32,752 nt of DNA from an uncultured Caryophanales bacterium (GCA_947571655.1 CANOYR010000017.1:1-32752), one strand, 5' to 3'. Positions 15,606 through 22,804 are shown, numbered from the stretch's first letter. A program made the numbers and translations. Notes: generated by a model not told the origin, from the letters alone.

Positions 15606-15656
15606 AGAAACCACCTAATAAAATATATGTCAAAAAAACAAAAAAAGAAGGAAACT

Positions 15657-15920
15657 CTAATTTGGTTGTTTTTCTTCTTCGATAGCCATTTGTAGAGCTT
15701 GTGCAAATTGATCTACACAGGAGGTGTTTTTATTTCCACATAAATTTCCTTTACACATAGAAATAATGTCTTCTACTTTCCATCCATTCAATATTTTAGA
15801 CAATATTTTTAAATTTCCTGGACATCCACCAGCAAAGTGAATATGAAAAACTCTTCCATTTTCTATTTGGAATTCTATGTTTTTGGGACAGATTCCCGTT
15901 GGTTTAAAGTGATGTTTCAT
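15657..15920 (-). CDS. TSCPD-domain protein (TIGR03905-type)
   Basis: An 87-aa Cys-rich protein ending with the TSCPD-type signature: FAGGCPGNLKIL, then CKGNLCGNKNTSCVDQFAQAL. The same domain occurs at the C-terminus of class II ribonucleotide reductases and as small free-standing proteins in Bacillota. Five Cys in conserved spacing suggest metal or redox chemistry; the function of the stand-alone form is unknown. The start overlaps the upstream stop (ATGA), so it is translationally coupled within the sigG operon. Confidence 0.88.
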   Translation of the reverse strand: MKHHFKPTGICPKNIEFQIENGRVFHIHFAGGCPGNLKILSKILNGWKVEDIISMCKGNLCGNKNTSCVDQFAQALQMAIEEEKQPN

Positions 15921-16474
15921 TTTCTTTTTTCCTTTCTTAATTCTAATAATCTGACTGTACCTCCTAGATAATAATTTATTGCTTCATAATCGAGTGGCTC
16001 GTTAGGATAATTCCAATAGTTTTCTACTTTTTCCGAAAAGTCATCAAATTCATGAATTGTTGTTGGTAATTCTGATAAGTATCCTATTTCTACCTTTAAA
16101 CTTTTGTCTAATACAAAGGTTCTTTTGGAATCGATAACATCTAATAATGGACGGTAATTACAGTAAAGACTTCCCTTTTTTATTACAGAGTTTGAAAAAG
16201 CACAAGTGATATGTTTCGTACTTTTTCTTTCTCGAAATGTCGGATAAAACGAAACTCTCTGATTGGGAAATGTATAAAATGATGTCATATTTTCTATCTC
16301 TTTTTCTAATTTATCTAATAAAGACGAAATGGATATTTTTTCAAAGTCAGGAGTAATATTTCTAAAACATCTAGAATTCTTTAAATTCTCATAAAGCAAT
16401 TGATATTGCTGTTTTACTTCTTCTTCTTTGATTTCATTTATTTTCGATAACCAATAGTTTTCCATTTGGCTCAT
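15917..16474 (-). CDS. Unidentified 185-aa protein in the sigG operon
   Basis: No family recognised. It is a soluble protein with an alpha-helical, acidic N-terminal half (ENYWLSKINEIKEEEVKQQY) and a second half with short strands and conserved-looking aromatic residues (FYTFPNQRVSFYPTFRER, ENYWNYPNEPLDYEAINYYLGG). The start at 16474 is preceded by GGTGAT; a GTG three codons earlier overlaps that site. It begins 15 bases after sigG and overlaps the TSCPD gene by four bases. Coexpression with sigG makes a forespore role possible, but that is inference only. Confidence 0.75.
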   Translation of the reverse strand: MSQMENYWLSKINEIKEEEVKQQYQLLYENLKNSRCFRNITPDFEKISISSLLDKLEKEIENMTSFYTFPNQRVSFYPTFRERKSTKHITCAFSNSVIKKGSLYCNYRPLLDVIDSKRTFVLDKSLKVEIGYLSELPTTIHEFDDFSEKVENYWNYPNEPLDYEAINYYLGGTVRLLELRKEKRK

Positions 16475-16489
16475 AAAAATCACCAGTTA

Positions 16490-17266
16490 CTATTTTAACA
16501 CTTTTTTTAATGTTTTAATAGCATTTTTTTCTAATCTAGAAATTTGGGCTTGACTAATCCCAAGTTCACTCGCAATTTCCATTTGTGTCTTTCCAATCAT
16601 ATATCTTTGGTCTATGATGTAACGTTCTCTTTCATCTAAATCATGAATTGCGTCATCTAGTGCGATATCAATATCAAGATCTCTTTTTCTTAATCTTTGA
16701 TCTTCAATTTGATCGCAAAGATAAATGGTATCTCCTCCATCATTATAAATGGGTTCAAAGATACTAACTGGACTTTTCATGGAATCTAATGCCGTTACAA
16801 TATCAACTGGACTTTCGTGAAGTGCATCAGCAATTTCTTCTATCGTTGCTTCTCTTCCTTTTTCTAGAGTAATCTTTTCTTTTTCTTTCATAATATTATA
16901 AGCAAGATCTTTGATGGAACGACTCACTCGAATACTATTATTATCTCTTAAATATCGTTTAATTTCTCCAAGAATCATTGGAACTGCATAAGTGGATAGT
17001 TTCACACCATGACTTAAGTCAAAGTTATCGATGGCTTTAATTAAACCAAAGGTCCCGATTTGAAATAAATCATCCATATTTTCATCACGATGATGAAATC
17101 TTTTTAAAATACTTAACACTAGTTTTAAATTTCCTTCGATTAGTTCTTTTCTTGCATCATGATCTCCTTCTTTCATTTTAAGGAATAGTTGTTCTGTTTC
17201 CTTACTACTTAAAACTTTCATATTCGCTGTATTCACACCACTGATTTCTACTTTGTGGCGTGCCAT
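16490..17266 (-). CDS. sigG: RNA polymerase sporulation sigma factor SigG
   Basis: Late forespore-specific sigma factor. The 258 aa match B. subtilis SigG closely: the diagnostic N-terminus ARHKVEISGVNT, region 2 DDLFQIGTFGLIKAIDNFDL and STYAVPMILGEIKRYLRDN, the RVSRSIKDLAY segment, FEPIYNDGGD, and the region 4 helix-turn-helix KTQMEIASELGISQAQISRLEK. The N-terminal motif separates it from SigF. AAAGGAG lies seven bases before the ATG, inside a hairpin, and a sigma-G-like promoter overlaps the same leader. The ylmC gene downstream agrees with known synteny. Confidence 0.96.
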   Translation of the reverse strand: MARHKVEISGVNTANMKVLSSKETEQLFLKMKEGDHDARKELIEGNLKLVLSILKRFHHRDENMDDLFQIGTFGLIKAIDNFDLSHGVKLSTYAVPMILGEIKRYLRDNNSIRVSRSIKDLAYNIMKEKEKITLEKGREATIEEIADALHESPVDIVTALDSMKSPVSIFEPIYNDGGDTIYLCDQIEDQRLRKRDLDIDIALDDAIHDLDERERYIIDQRYMIGKTQMEIASELGISQAQISRLEKNAIKTLKKVLK

Positions 17267-17274
17267 AAAAAAAT

Positions 17275-17306
17275 CTCCTTTCGCCTTTATATTGATACGA
17301 AAGAAG
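17275..17306 (-). promoter_or_regulatory. Leader hairpin that sequesters the sigG ribosome-binding site (also terminator-like)
   Basis: Minus strand: CTTCTTTCG (17298-17306) can pair with CGAAAGGAG (17275-17283) over nine bases with one G-U pair. An A tract before and a T tract after could extend the stem. The right arm contains the AAAGGAG ribosome-binding site of sigG. A hairpin followed by ATTTTTTT is also the form of an intrinsic terminator for the pilin-like gene that ends at 17312. A transcript entering from upstream would therefore be stopped or poorly translated. Confidence 0.65.
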
Positions 17307-17318
17307 TTTTTTTATTCA
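17288..17318 (-). promoter_or_regulatory. Candidate sigma-G (or sigma-F) promoter of sigG
   Basis: Minus strand TGAATA (17313-17318) matches the sigma-G -35 consensus exactly and is followed after 18 bases by CAATATA (17288-17294), which fits CAnnnTA. The start would be near 17281-17282, in the last bases before the ribosome-binding site and after the left arm of the leader hairpin. The -35 overlaps the stop codon of the upstream gene. Confidence 0.5.
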
Positions 17319-18043
17319 TTTTCATCATAATTTGTAATTGTCGTGATTCCATTAAAATATTGAATATTTGTTTTACACCATTCTAGGGATGGCTCTCCTC
17401 CAGAACCAAAAATGGTCGTTAAATTAACAACGATAATATCATCCACATATCCTGTAATATTTTCTTTGTTACTAGCACCTACTTGAAGAAATATATTGGA
17501 ATTATCCGATGCTTGTGTAATCGCATTTCCTTCTTCAAAGCCATCCGTTACATTCTTTTTTTGATAACTTCCTTCTAGTAAGGGAAGTTCACTTTTCGAT
17601 TGATTTACTAAAGAAACTGTTAATCCACCATTTTGAATTTCATCGATATAAGCGTGATATGCAATATAGAGTTTATCTCCTGGTGAGATATTTTCTATTT
17701 TTTGCCATTGCCATCCATTGGGTGAAATTTTTAAACTTTTCTCCCCTGAATGAAAAATGGTAGTGTCAATTTGATTGGTTAGACTATTATTCACATTTTC
17801 TATATCTGTAGTCCAAGAAGTGGAATTGTTTTCAAATCCACCATTTGAGATTAAGTTATAAATTTGAAATGTTTCTCCCGTTACCCCACTTACTTGTTCT
17901 TTTATCATATCTGTTAAATCTAATGTATTTTTATTATTGACTGACAAAACTGATAAAATTAGAATTAAAATTAAAATCATGATTGTCGCTGTTGCATACA
18001 GTACAACAGAAATAGCAAATCCTTTGTTATTTAAATTTTTCAA
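17312..18043 (-). CDS. Pilin-like membrane protein with carbohydrate-binding-like domain
   Basis: A 243-aa protein. The N-terminus NNKGFAISVVLYATATIM followed by about 15 Ile/Leu resembles a prepilin class III signal (KGF then a long helix) but lacks Glu at position 5. After the helix comes NLISNGGFENNSTSW...HSGEKSLKI, typical of CBM4/9-like beta-sandwich domains. It ends with a VNLTTIFGSGGEPSLEWCKTNI motif shared with many phage and surface proteins of Bacillota. It is likely displayed outside the cell, anchored by its helix. The start is TTG at 18041-18043, with AAGGTGAT five bases upstream. It has its own promoter just after spoIVFB. Confidence 0.78.
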   Translation of the reverse strand: MKNLNNKGFAISVVLYATATIMILILILILSVLSVNNKNTLDLTDMIKEQVSGVTGETFQIYNLISNGGFENNSTSWTTDIENVNNSLTNQIDTTIFHSGEKSLKISPNGWQWQKIENISPGDKLYIAYHAYIDEIQNGGLTVSLVNQSKSELPLLEGSYQKKNVTDGFEEGNAITQASDNSNIFLQVGASNKENITGYVDDIIVVNLTTIFGSGGEPSLEWCKTNIQYFNGITTITNYDENE

Positions 18044-18087
18044 ATTTTATCACCTTCTTATTCTTTGTCTACCCTCTTTTTATTTTA

Positions 18088-18116
18088 ATCATATCATACA
18101 AAAAAGATGGAAACAA
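18088..18116 (-). promoter_or_regulatory. Sigma-A promoter of the pilin-like gene
   Basis: Minus strand TTGTTT (18111-18116), 17-base spacer, TATGAT (18088-18093) with extended TGA. It separates this gene from the radC-spoIVFB operon. Confidence 0.6.
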
Positions 18117-18129
18117 TGTTTCTTTTTAT

Positions 18130-18897
18130 CTAAGACATATTAAGAAGTGAAAAATATTTTGAGAGATATTCTTTTTCTGGGATTAATTCTTTTTTAACTA
18201 CAAAGGTATGATGATAGCCTTTCTTCATCGAATAGGGAGATGTAATTATTTTATTTTTTTGAAATTGGTATTCATTCATGTATCTTTCTAATAAAAATTT
18301 TTGGTAAAGATAATATCCCTTTTTCTGCTCTTCCCAAAAACGAAAAAAAAGAGAGAGTAATAGAAGAAACCAAAAGATAGAATTCATTCTGGTAAGAGAT
18401 AGAATTAGAATAAAAAAATAAAAGATAAGACTACTATAAAAGGTAATTTTTAAAGAAATAAAATAGGGAAATATTAAATTAAAAACTATGAATAAGAGTT
18501 TTCCTCCATCTAAAGGATAAATGGGAAATAAGTTAAAAATAAGCAAAATTTTACTAGCAGAAAATAAAAAATGATAGTCAATTTCTCTTAAAAAAAAGCT
18601 CATCAAATAGGTAAAGAATATTTGAAATATCGGTCCCATGATTAGAACAAAGAATTCTTGAAGATTCGACGTATTTACATCTACTTCGAAATAACTACAT
18701 CCTCCATAGGGATATAAAACAATGCGATTTACTTTCCATTTAAAAAAATACGCTGTCAAATAATGACCTAGTTCATGGATAAAAATAAGTATCGTAAATA
18801 AAAACATTTTTCGAAAATTTCCAGTTAAGGCACTTAACATTAAAAATATATAGAAAAGTGGATGAATAGAAATCTTAAGAAAGGTATTCTTGATAAT
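18130..18897 (-). CDS. spoIVFB: SpoIVFB-type intramembrane metalloprotease (M50), apparent ATT start
   Basis: Site-2-type protease that in B. subtilis cleaves pro-sigma-K in the outer forespore membrane. The zinc motif HELGH is at 41-45 and NLFPIYPLDGG, with the third ligand Asp, is around 122-132; about six membrane segments surround them. The first ATG (18840) lacks any ribosome-binding site and would cut off the conserved first helix. Upstream in frame lies IIKNTFLKISIHPLF, which aligns with the KIHPFLWI start of the B. subtilis protein. Directly after an in-frame TAA is ATT (18895-18897), nine bases from AAGGAG. I take this ATT as the start (255 aa). It overlaps spoIVFA by 23 bases. Confidence 0.85.
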   Translation of the reverse strand: MIKNTFLKISIHPLFYIFLMLSALTGNFRKMFLFTILIFIHELGHYLTAYFFKWKVNRIVLYPYGGCSYFEVDVNTSNLQEFFVLIMGPIFQIFFTYLMSFFLREIDYHFLFSASKILLIFNLFPIYPLDGGKLLFIVFNLIFPYFISLKITFYSSLIFYFFILILSLTRMNSIFWFLLLLSLFFRFWEEQKKGYYLYQKFLLERYMNEYQFQKNKIITSPYSMKKGYHHTFVVKKELIPEKEYLSKYFSLLNMS

Positions 18898-19492
18898 TTA
18901 CAAATTCTCCTTCTTTTTGAAAATATAAATCTAAGGTCTTTTCTTTTGATTCTCCCAGTAGACTTCCCTTTTCAATATAATCATAAAGTTTTACCTCTGT
19001 TGGTGTTAGTCCAACATACCATACATCAATTCCATTCATTTGTTGAATGATTAAGGTATTTCCGTAGCCTTCTTTTTCTCCCATAAATACGACCAATCCA
19101 CTTTCTAAGGCTGGAATTAAATATCCTTTTCCTACAGAAACACGAACTCCATCCTTAATTTCTTCTTTCCCTTGGTAAACAAAAGATTCTTGAAATACCA
19201 TTTTTTCTTTTGGAAGTTTGTTTGTCATTTCTTCTAAAAATAAATTTCCAAAATTCTTCTGATACCATTCTTGAAAGGGAGCAAAAGAAAAGTTTTGACC
19301 ATAAATTGTCTGATATACTTCTTTTTTTGAATCAGGATTCATTTTTATCATACAAAGAACTGCTAATAATAAAATTCCAGATAATAATGCACGATTACAA
19401 AATCCTAAAAAAAGGGAACGGAAATGATTAGGTTCTGTTTTTTTCTTATTTTTCTGATTTAAATACTTCGTTACTGATTTATATTCATCCAT
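18875..19492 (-). CDS. spoIVFA: SpoIVFA-like protein with degenerate M23 domain
   Basis: Regulator that in B. subtilis holds SpoIVFB in an inhibited complex at the forespore membrane. The 205 aa contain a basic cytosolic N-terminus, one membrane helix (about 35-50, LLSGILLLAVLCMI) and an extracytoplasmic LytM/M23-like domain (about 110-205: YLIPALESGLVVFMGEKEGYGNTLII). The HxH zinc ligands are replaced (VWYVGL), as in SpoIVFA, so no peptidase activity is expected. AAGGTGG fits the ATG at 19492 better than the GTG three codons upstream. Position between mreD and spoIVFB supports the name. Confidence 0.82.
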   Translation of the reverse strand: MDEYKSVTKYLNQKNKKKTEPNHFRSLFLGFCNRALLSGILLLAVLCMIKMNPDSKKEVYQTIYGQNFSFAPFQEWYQKNFGNLFLEEMTNKLPKEKMVFQESFVYQGKEEIKDGVRVSVGKGYLIPALESGLVVFMGEKEGYGNTLIIQQMNGIDVWYVGLTPTEVKLYDYIEKGSLLGESKEKTLDLYFQKEGEFVNYQEYLS

Positions 19493-19515
19493 AATATCCA
19501 CCTTAGTAATTTATA

Positions 19516-19965
19516 TTAATTTTTCTTTGTAATTAGACCAAAAACTAAGGAATAAAGAAAGATTATTATAAGATTGAAAGGAAGTGAGATTAAGATGATA
19601 TGGATATATTTTGAAAAAGAAAGAGGAGTCTGTAGAAAAAAGTAAATGATTTCTCCATAAGTATAGTAACCTATGATAAAGAAAAGAAGAGAAAGAAAGA
19701 GTTCCCATTTGGAGAGATTTTTTGGAAAAAGGTTCATAAGTAATAAATAAAAAAGAAGAAAATAGGAAAAGTCTAAGAAAAAATTCTGGTTAAAAAACAA
19801 GAATGCAAGAAAACATTGCACTCCTGTTTTTAAGAGAAAGCGATCAAAATTTTTTTCATGTAAATAGGAAATTAATACGAAGACAAAAGCAAGACATGGA
19901 TAGAAGTAAGTACCTACTAAATATTTTATTAGTAACTGATCTAGGAAATATCCGAAAAGTATCAT
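19516..19965 (-). CDS. mreD: MreD-like rod-shape membrane protein
   Basis: A 149-aa, highly hydrophobic protein with four or five predicted membrane segments and few charged residues. Sequence similarity is hard to judge for this family, but length, topology and position directly after mreC (ATGA overlap) identify it as MreD of the elongasome. It begins at ATG 19965 with no independent strong ribosome-binding site, consistent with coupling. Confidence 0.8.
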   Translation of the reverse strand: MILFGYFLDQLLIKYLVGTYFYPCLAFVFVLISYLHEKNFDRFLLKTGVQCFLAFLFFNQNFFLDFSYFLLFYLLLMNLFPKNLSKWELFLSLLFFIIGYYTYGEIIYFFLQTPLSFSKYIHIILISLPFNLIIIFLYSLVFGLITKKN

Positions 19966-20726
19966 TTTTTATTCTCCTTTCCCAAAACAAAAACATAACC
20001 CAAAGAATTAAAGTCTACTTTAGAATCTACTTTTACTACTAAAGAAACTCCTAACGTATCAGTGGTTACTTCTGAAACGGTTCCTACCATGATTCCACTT
20101 GGGAAAAGATTCCCTAACCCATTGGTTATTACTGTGCTTCCTAATTCTAATGTTTCGATATTTTGAATACTTGTTACAAGAAAAGTATTCGATTGTTGAT
20201 CGTATCCATCTAAGATTCCATGGATTTCCTGATTATTAGAGGTTATGGAAACTGCTACTTTTATCTCATTTATTGAATCTATTAGTAAACGAACAAGGCT
20301 TGAGTGTTCATAGACTTCTTCTATTTTTCCAATCAATCCATGCTCAGTAACAACTGCCATATTGACCTCTACTCCTTCTTTTTTTCCACAATTAATGATT
20401 AGTGTTTCATCCCATGATTTTTCTCGATAAATAACAGTAGAGGGAATCATTTCATAGTCTTCTAAGGATTCTTTGTATCCTAGTAAATTTCTTAGTTGTT
20501 CGTTTTCTTCTCTTAACGATTCGATTAATTCTCTATCATAGCGTTCTAAATCTATTTTTGTTCTTGTAAATAGCTTGCCTATAGAGACACTGAAATCTTG
20601 AAAAATTCCTCTCCATGGAAAGGAAAAAGTAAAGACACTAGAAATAAGAAGGCAAACAATTAAAAAGAACCAGAGAATTCCATATTTTTGATTTTTTCGG
20701 AAAAGATTCTTTTTTCGTTTTCTCAT
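19962..20726 (-). CDS. mreC: Rod-shape-determining protein MreC
   Basis: Extracytoplasmic scaffold of the elongation machinery that links MreB/RodA-PBP complexes to wall synthesis. The 254 aa show a basic tail, one membrane helix (about 16-36), a short coiled coil (about 58-84, YDRELIESLREENEQLRNLL) and the double beta-barrel domain with NCGKKEGVEVNMAVVTEHGLIGKI and TNGLGNLFPSGIMVGTV, all typical of MreC. AGGAGAAAATT precedes the ATG, and the radC stop lies inside this leader. mreB is not present between radC and mreC, unlike B. subtilis. Confidence 0.94.
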   Translation of the reverse strand: MRKRKKNLFRKNQKYGILWFFLIVCLLISSVFTFSFPWRGIFQDFSVSIGKLFTRTKIDLERYDRELIESLREENEQLRNLLGYKESLEDYEMIPSTVIYREKSWDETLIINCGKKEGVEVNMAVVTEHGLIGKIEEVYEHSSLVRLLIDSINEIKVAVSITSNNQEIHGILDGYDQQSNTFLVTSIQNIETLELGSTVITNGLGNLFPSGIMVGTVSEVTTDTLGVSLVVKVDSKVDFNSLGYVFVLGKENKK

Positions 20727-20735
20727 AATTTTCTC

Positions 20736-21422
20736 CTATATATTTAATATTTTTCCATCCTCATAAAAACTATAGTAGGTTTCATCTCCAATAATTACAT
20801 GATCTACTACAGGAATTTTATTCAGTGTTCCAATTTCTACTAAGGCCTTTGTTAAACAAATGTCCTCTTTACTTGGAATGATACTTCCACTCGGATGATT
20901 GTGTACACAGACAATAGAACTGGCACTACTTAAATAAGCATATTTAAAAATTTCACGAGGATGTACAACACTACGATTAATTGTTCCCATAAATAATAAT
21001 TTCCTTTCTATTACTTCACAGCGAGGATTTAAATATAAGCAATAAAAGTATTCTTGTTTTTTTCCATAAAACAAGTATTTTGTATAATAATAAATATCCT
21101 CAGCTGATTTCAATGATATTTTCTTGGATTCTTCTACTTGTAAATACAGTCTTTTTCCTAATTCCAAGGAACTTAGGATTTCTAATGCTTTGGCAGGACC
21201 AATTCCCTTCACTTTTAATAGTTGTTCCATCGATAAATTGGAAAGACTATTTAGAGTTGGATGACGTTTTAGTATTTCTAAAGCTACTTCTCTAGCTGAA
21301 AGTCCTTTTGATCCTTTTTGTATTAGAATGGCTAGTAATTCTTCTAAGGAAAGAGCGGAAACACCTTCGCTAATTGCCCTTTCTCTTGGTCTACTAGATA
21401 TTGGGATATCTTTTATTCCCAA
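20736..21422 (-). CDS. radC: RadC/JAB-domain protein
   Basis: The 228 aa contain a helix-hairpin-helix region (about 40-85, with VKGIGPAKALEIL) and a C-terminal JAMM metalloprotease-like domain with HNHPSG (174-179) and Asp 187, so the zinc site appears complete. Its cellular role remains debated; the old DNA-repair assignment is doubtful. The start is TTG at 21420-21422, seven bases after AAGGAG. The radC-mre order is conserved with Bacillus. Confidence 0.92.
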   Translation of the reverse strand: MGIKDIPISSRPRERAISEGVSALSLEELLAILIQKGSKGLSAREVALEILKRHPTLNSLSNLSMEQLLKVKGIGPAKALEILSSLELGKRLYLQVEESKKISLKSAEDIYYYTKYLFYGKKQEYFYCLYLNPRCEVIERKLLFMGTINRSVVHPREIFKYAYLSSASSIVCVHNHPSGSIIPSKEDICLTKALVEIGTLNKIPVVDHVIIGDETYYSFYEDGKILNI

Positions 21423-21433
21423 AAAATCACTCC

Positions 21434-21865
21434 TTACTGATTTAAAACAAATTCTTCATAAGATGATAAGATGGTCGATAATACAGAATTTAATTCTTCT
21501 GTTGTTTTAGTACTTTTTAATAAAATATCATACTGAGAAAGTTCACTTATAAATTCTTCACTATCTACACTTCCTTCCTGAATTAAAAGATGAATTCCTT
21601 GTTTTTGATACTCTGATTGGATTTTTTTGGCATTTTCTTCTAATGTCGTAATTCCAGCATATACTTTTTTAGTTTCACCTTTTATTAATAAATGAGCAAG
21701 TGAGGAGTTTTCTTCTGTTAGTGGTTCTTCATATTGTAAAAAGAAAACATGATTCATATCTTGAAATGTTGGAGTGGTTGACTTTTGGGATTCAAATAAA
21801 AAAGTCGCGCATAAATATCCTAAAAGTAGAGAACATATTACTGAAATTATAAAATTCATTTTCAC
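21434..21865 (-). CDS. Membrane-anchored SPOR-like orphan upstream of radC
   Basis: A 143-aa protein with one N-terminal membrane helix (about 4-23, NFIISVICSLLLGYLCATFL) and an extracytoplasmic part. The stretch KKVYAGITTLEENAKKIQSEYQKQGIHLLI resembles the first half of a SPOR fold (strand, helix with ENA, strand), which in other proteins binds denuded septal peptidoglycan; I am not certain of the family. AGGTG is six bases before GTG 21865, better than the GTG at 21874 or the ATG at 21859. It lies 11 bases before radC and probably opens the operon. Confidence 0.6.
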   Translation of the reverse strand: MKMNFIISVICSLLLGYLCATFLFESQKSTTPTFQDMNHVFFLQYEEPLTEENSSLAHLLIKGETKKVYAGITTLEENAKKIQSEYQKQGIHLLIQEGSVDSEEFISELSQYDILLKSTKTTEELNSVLSTILSSYEEFVLNQ

Positions 21866-22016
21866 ATTTATCACCTATTTTGAAGATATCAGAAAAATAT
21901 CAAGAATTTTGTCGAAAAAGAAAAGATTTTTTGTTTTTTTCTATTATTTTAAAAATTAGTATTTATTGTTAAAGAGGAAGATTTAGTAAAGCAGATGTAA
22001 AAAAGTGCCAAAATGA

Positions 22017-22046
22017 TTGACCCTTTTTCAAGAAATACTATATAAT
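22017..22046 (+). promoter_or_regulatory. Strong sigma-A promoter of the stand-alone WXG100 cassette
   Basis: TTGACC (22017-22022), 18-base spacer, TATAAT (22041-22046). The -10 is perfect and the -35 has five of six bases. The expected start is near 22053, about 45 bases before the start codon. Confidence 0.75.
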
Positions 22047-22080
22047 TAATTTAATGATAAAGATAATTTTATCAAATTAA
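22046..22080. promoter_or_regulatory. AT-rich inverted repeat over the transcription start, candidate operator
   Basis: TTAATTT and GATAAA on the left (22046-22052, 22056-22061) mirror TTTATC and AAATTAA on the right (22068-22080), a 13-bp dyad with a three-base bulge. It begins in the -10 and ends just before the AAGGAGG ribosome-binding site. Because transcription should start within its left arm, a protein-binding site is more likely than an RNA hairpin. Confidence 0.4.
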
Positions 22081-22098
22081 TATAAGGAGGATATGATA

Positions 22099-22404
22099 AT
22101 GGATTATTCATTTAGTAGTAGTGCTGTTCGTCAAGTTGCAAACGATGTACGTAATACTGATGCTTCTAACATTGAACAAGGAGCAAAAAATGTACAAAAT
22201 ATCGGAAACGCTGTGCAAACTGCATGGCAAGGTACTGATGCTAATGCTTATGTAGAAGCTATTAATGCTTATGTACCAGAAATTCAAAAGCTATCTGCTA
22301 CCCTTAATGTAATTGCAGATACATTAGATCAAACAGCAAATTTAATGGATGAAAGAGAGCAAGAGCGTCGTCAAAGAGCTGCGCAAGAATTAAGCTCTAA
22401 TTAG
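22099..22404 (+). CDS. WXG100-family protein (EsxA-like)
   Basis: A 101-aa helical hairpin protein of the type secreted by type VII systems. The WXG turn is TAWQGTDANAY (Trp 43), between a helix of about 35 residues and a second helix ending in an acidic, then Arg-rich tail. AAGGAGG is eight bases before this ATG; a second in-frame ATG at 22093 is too close to it. It is the first gene of a two-gene transcript on the strand opposite essC. Of the small proteins here it looks most like a canonical EsxA/YukE and is probably the core secreted partner of the system. Confidence 0.9.
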   Translation: MDYSFSSSAVRQVANDVRNTDASNIEQGAKNVQNIGNAVQTAWQGTDANAYVEAINAYVPEIQKLSATLNVIADTLDQTANLMDEREQERRQRAAQELSSN

Positions 22405-22417
22405 AAAGGAGAATAAA

Positions 22418-22771
22418 ATGCAAAACGGATTAAAATATTCAATTGCGGAGGCCCAGTCCAATGCACAATTATTAAGACAATATGCAACCCAAATGGAAAC
22501 TGATTTACAATCTGCTAAACAAAGAATTGAAACTCTTTGTGCAAATGAGGAATTTAAAACAGTTGCTGCTTCCCTTGCCTTTTTTGAGAAAATTGATCAA
22601 GCTGCAGCAAACTTTCCAAAGTTTATTGAGGCAATTAGAAAATTCGCTGATTTCTTGGATCAATATGTTGCTCAAAGCTACCAAGAGGCAGATACTTCTG
22701 CAAAACAACTTCAGAGTCAAATGGAAGCAAGTTTATCAGATTTACAAAATTCTGGAAATATTGGGGCATAA
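22418..22771 (+). CDS. Helical WXG100-like protein without WXG, carrying an SYxxxD motif
   Basis: A 117-aa all-helical protein, 13 bases after the EsxA-like gene, with AAAGGAG before the ATG. It has no Trp. Its second half (EEFKTVAASLAFFEK, NFPKFIEAIRKFADFL, SYQEAD, LSDLQNSGNIG) aligns with the 121-aa protein at 23080 and with the head of the 432-aa protein at 30382, so the three form a family. The SYQEAD segment fits the YxxxD/E pattern of actinobacterial ESX export signals. It could be the heterodimer partner of the EsxA-like protein encoded just upstream; that is inference. Confidence 0.75.
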   Translation: MQNGLKYSIAEAQSNAQLLRQYATQMETDLQSAKQRIETLCANEEFKTVAASLAFFEKIDQAAANFPKFIEAIRKFADFLDQYVAQSYQEADTSAKQLQSQMEASLSDLQNSGNIGA

Positions 22772-22772
22772 T

Positions 22773-22804
22773 AAAAAAAGAGGACAGAAATTGTCCTTTT
22801 TTTA
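22773..22804 (+). terminator. Terminator of the WXG100 cassette
   Basis: Stem AGGACA / TGTCCT (22781-22786 with 22792-22797), loop GAAAT, flanked by AAAAAAG and followed by seven T. It is a classical intrinsic terminator that closes the two-gene unit. Confidence 0.85.

Noticed and set aside
19511..19708. Second minus-strand open frame inside mreD
   Set aside because: It is a frame shadow of the hydrophobic mreD sequence with no ribosome-binding site.
22046..22080. Possible riboswitch or RNA hairpin before the WXG100 cassette
   Set aside because: The predicted transcription start falls inside the left arm, so the RNA would not contain the full dyad; a DNA operator is the better reading.
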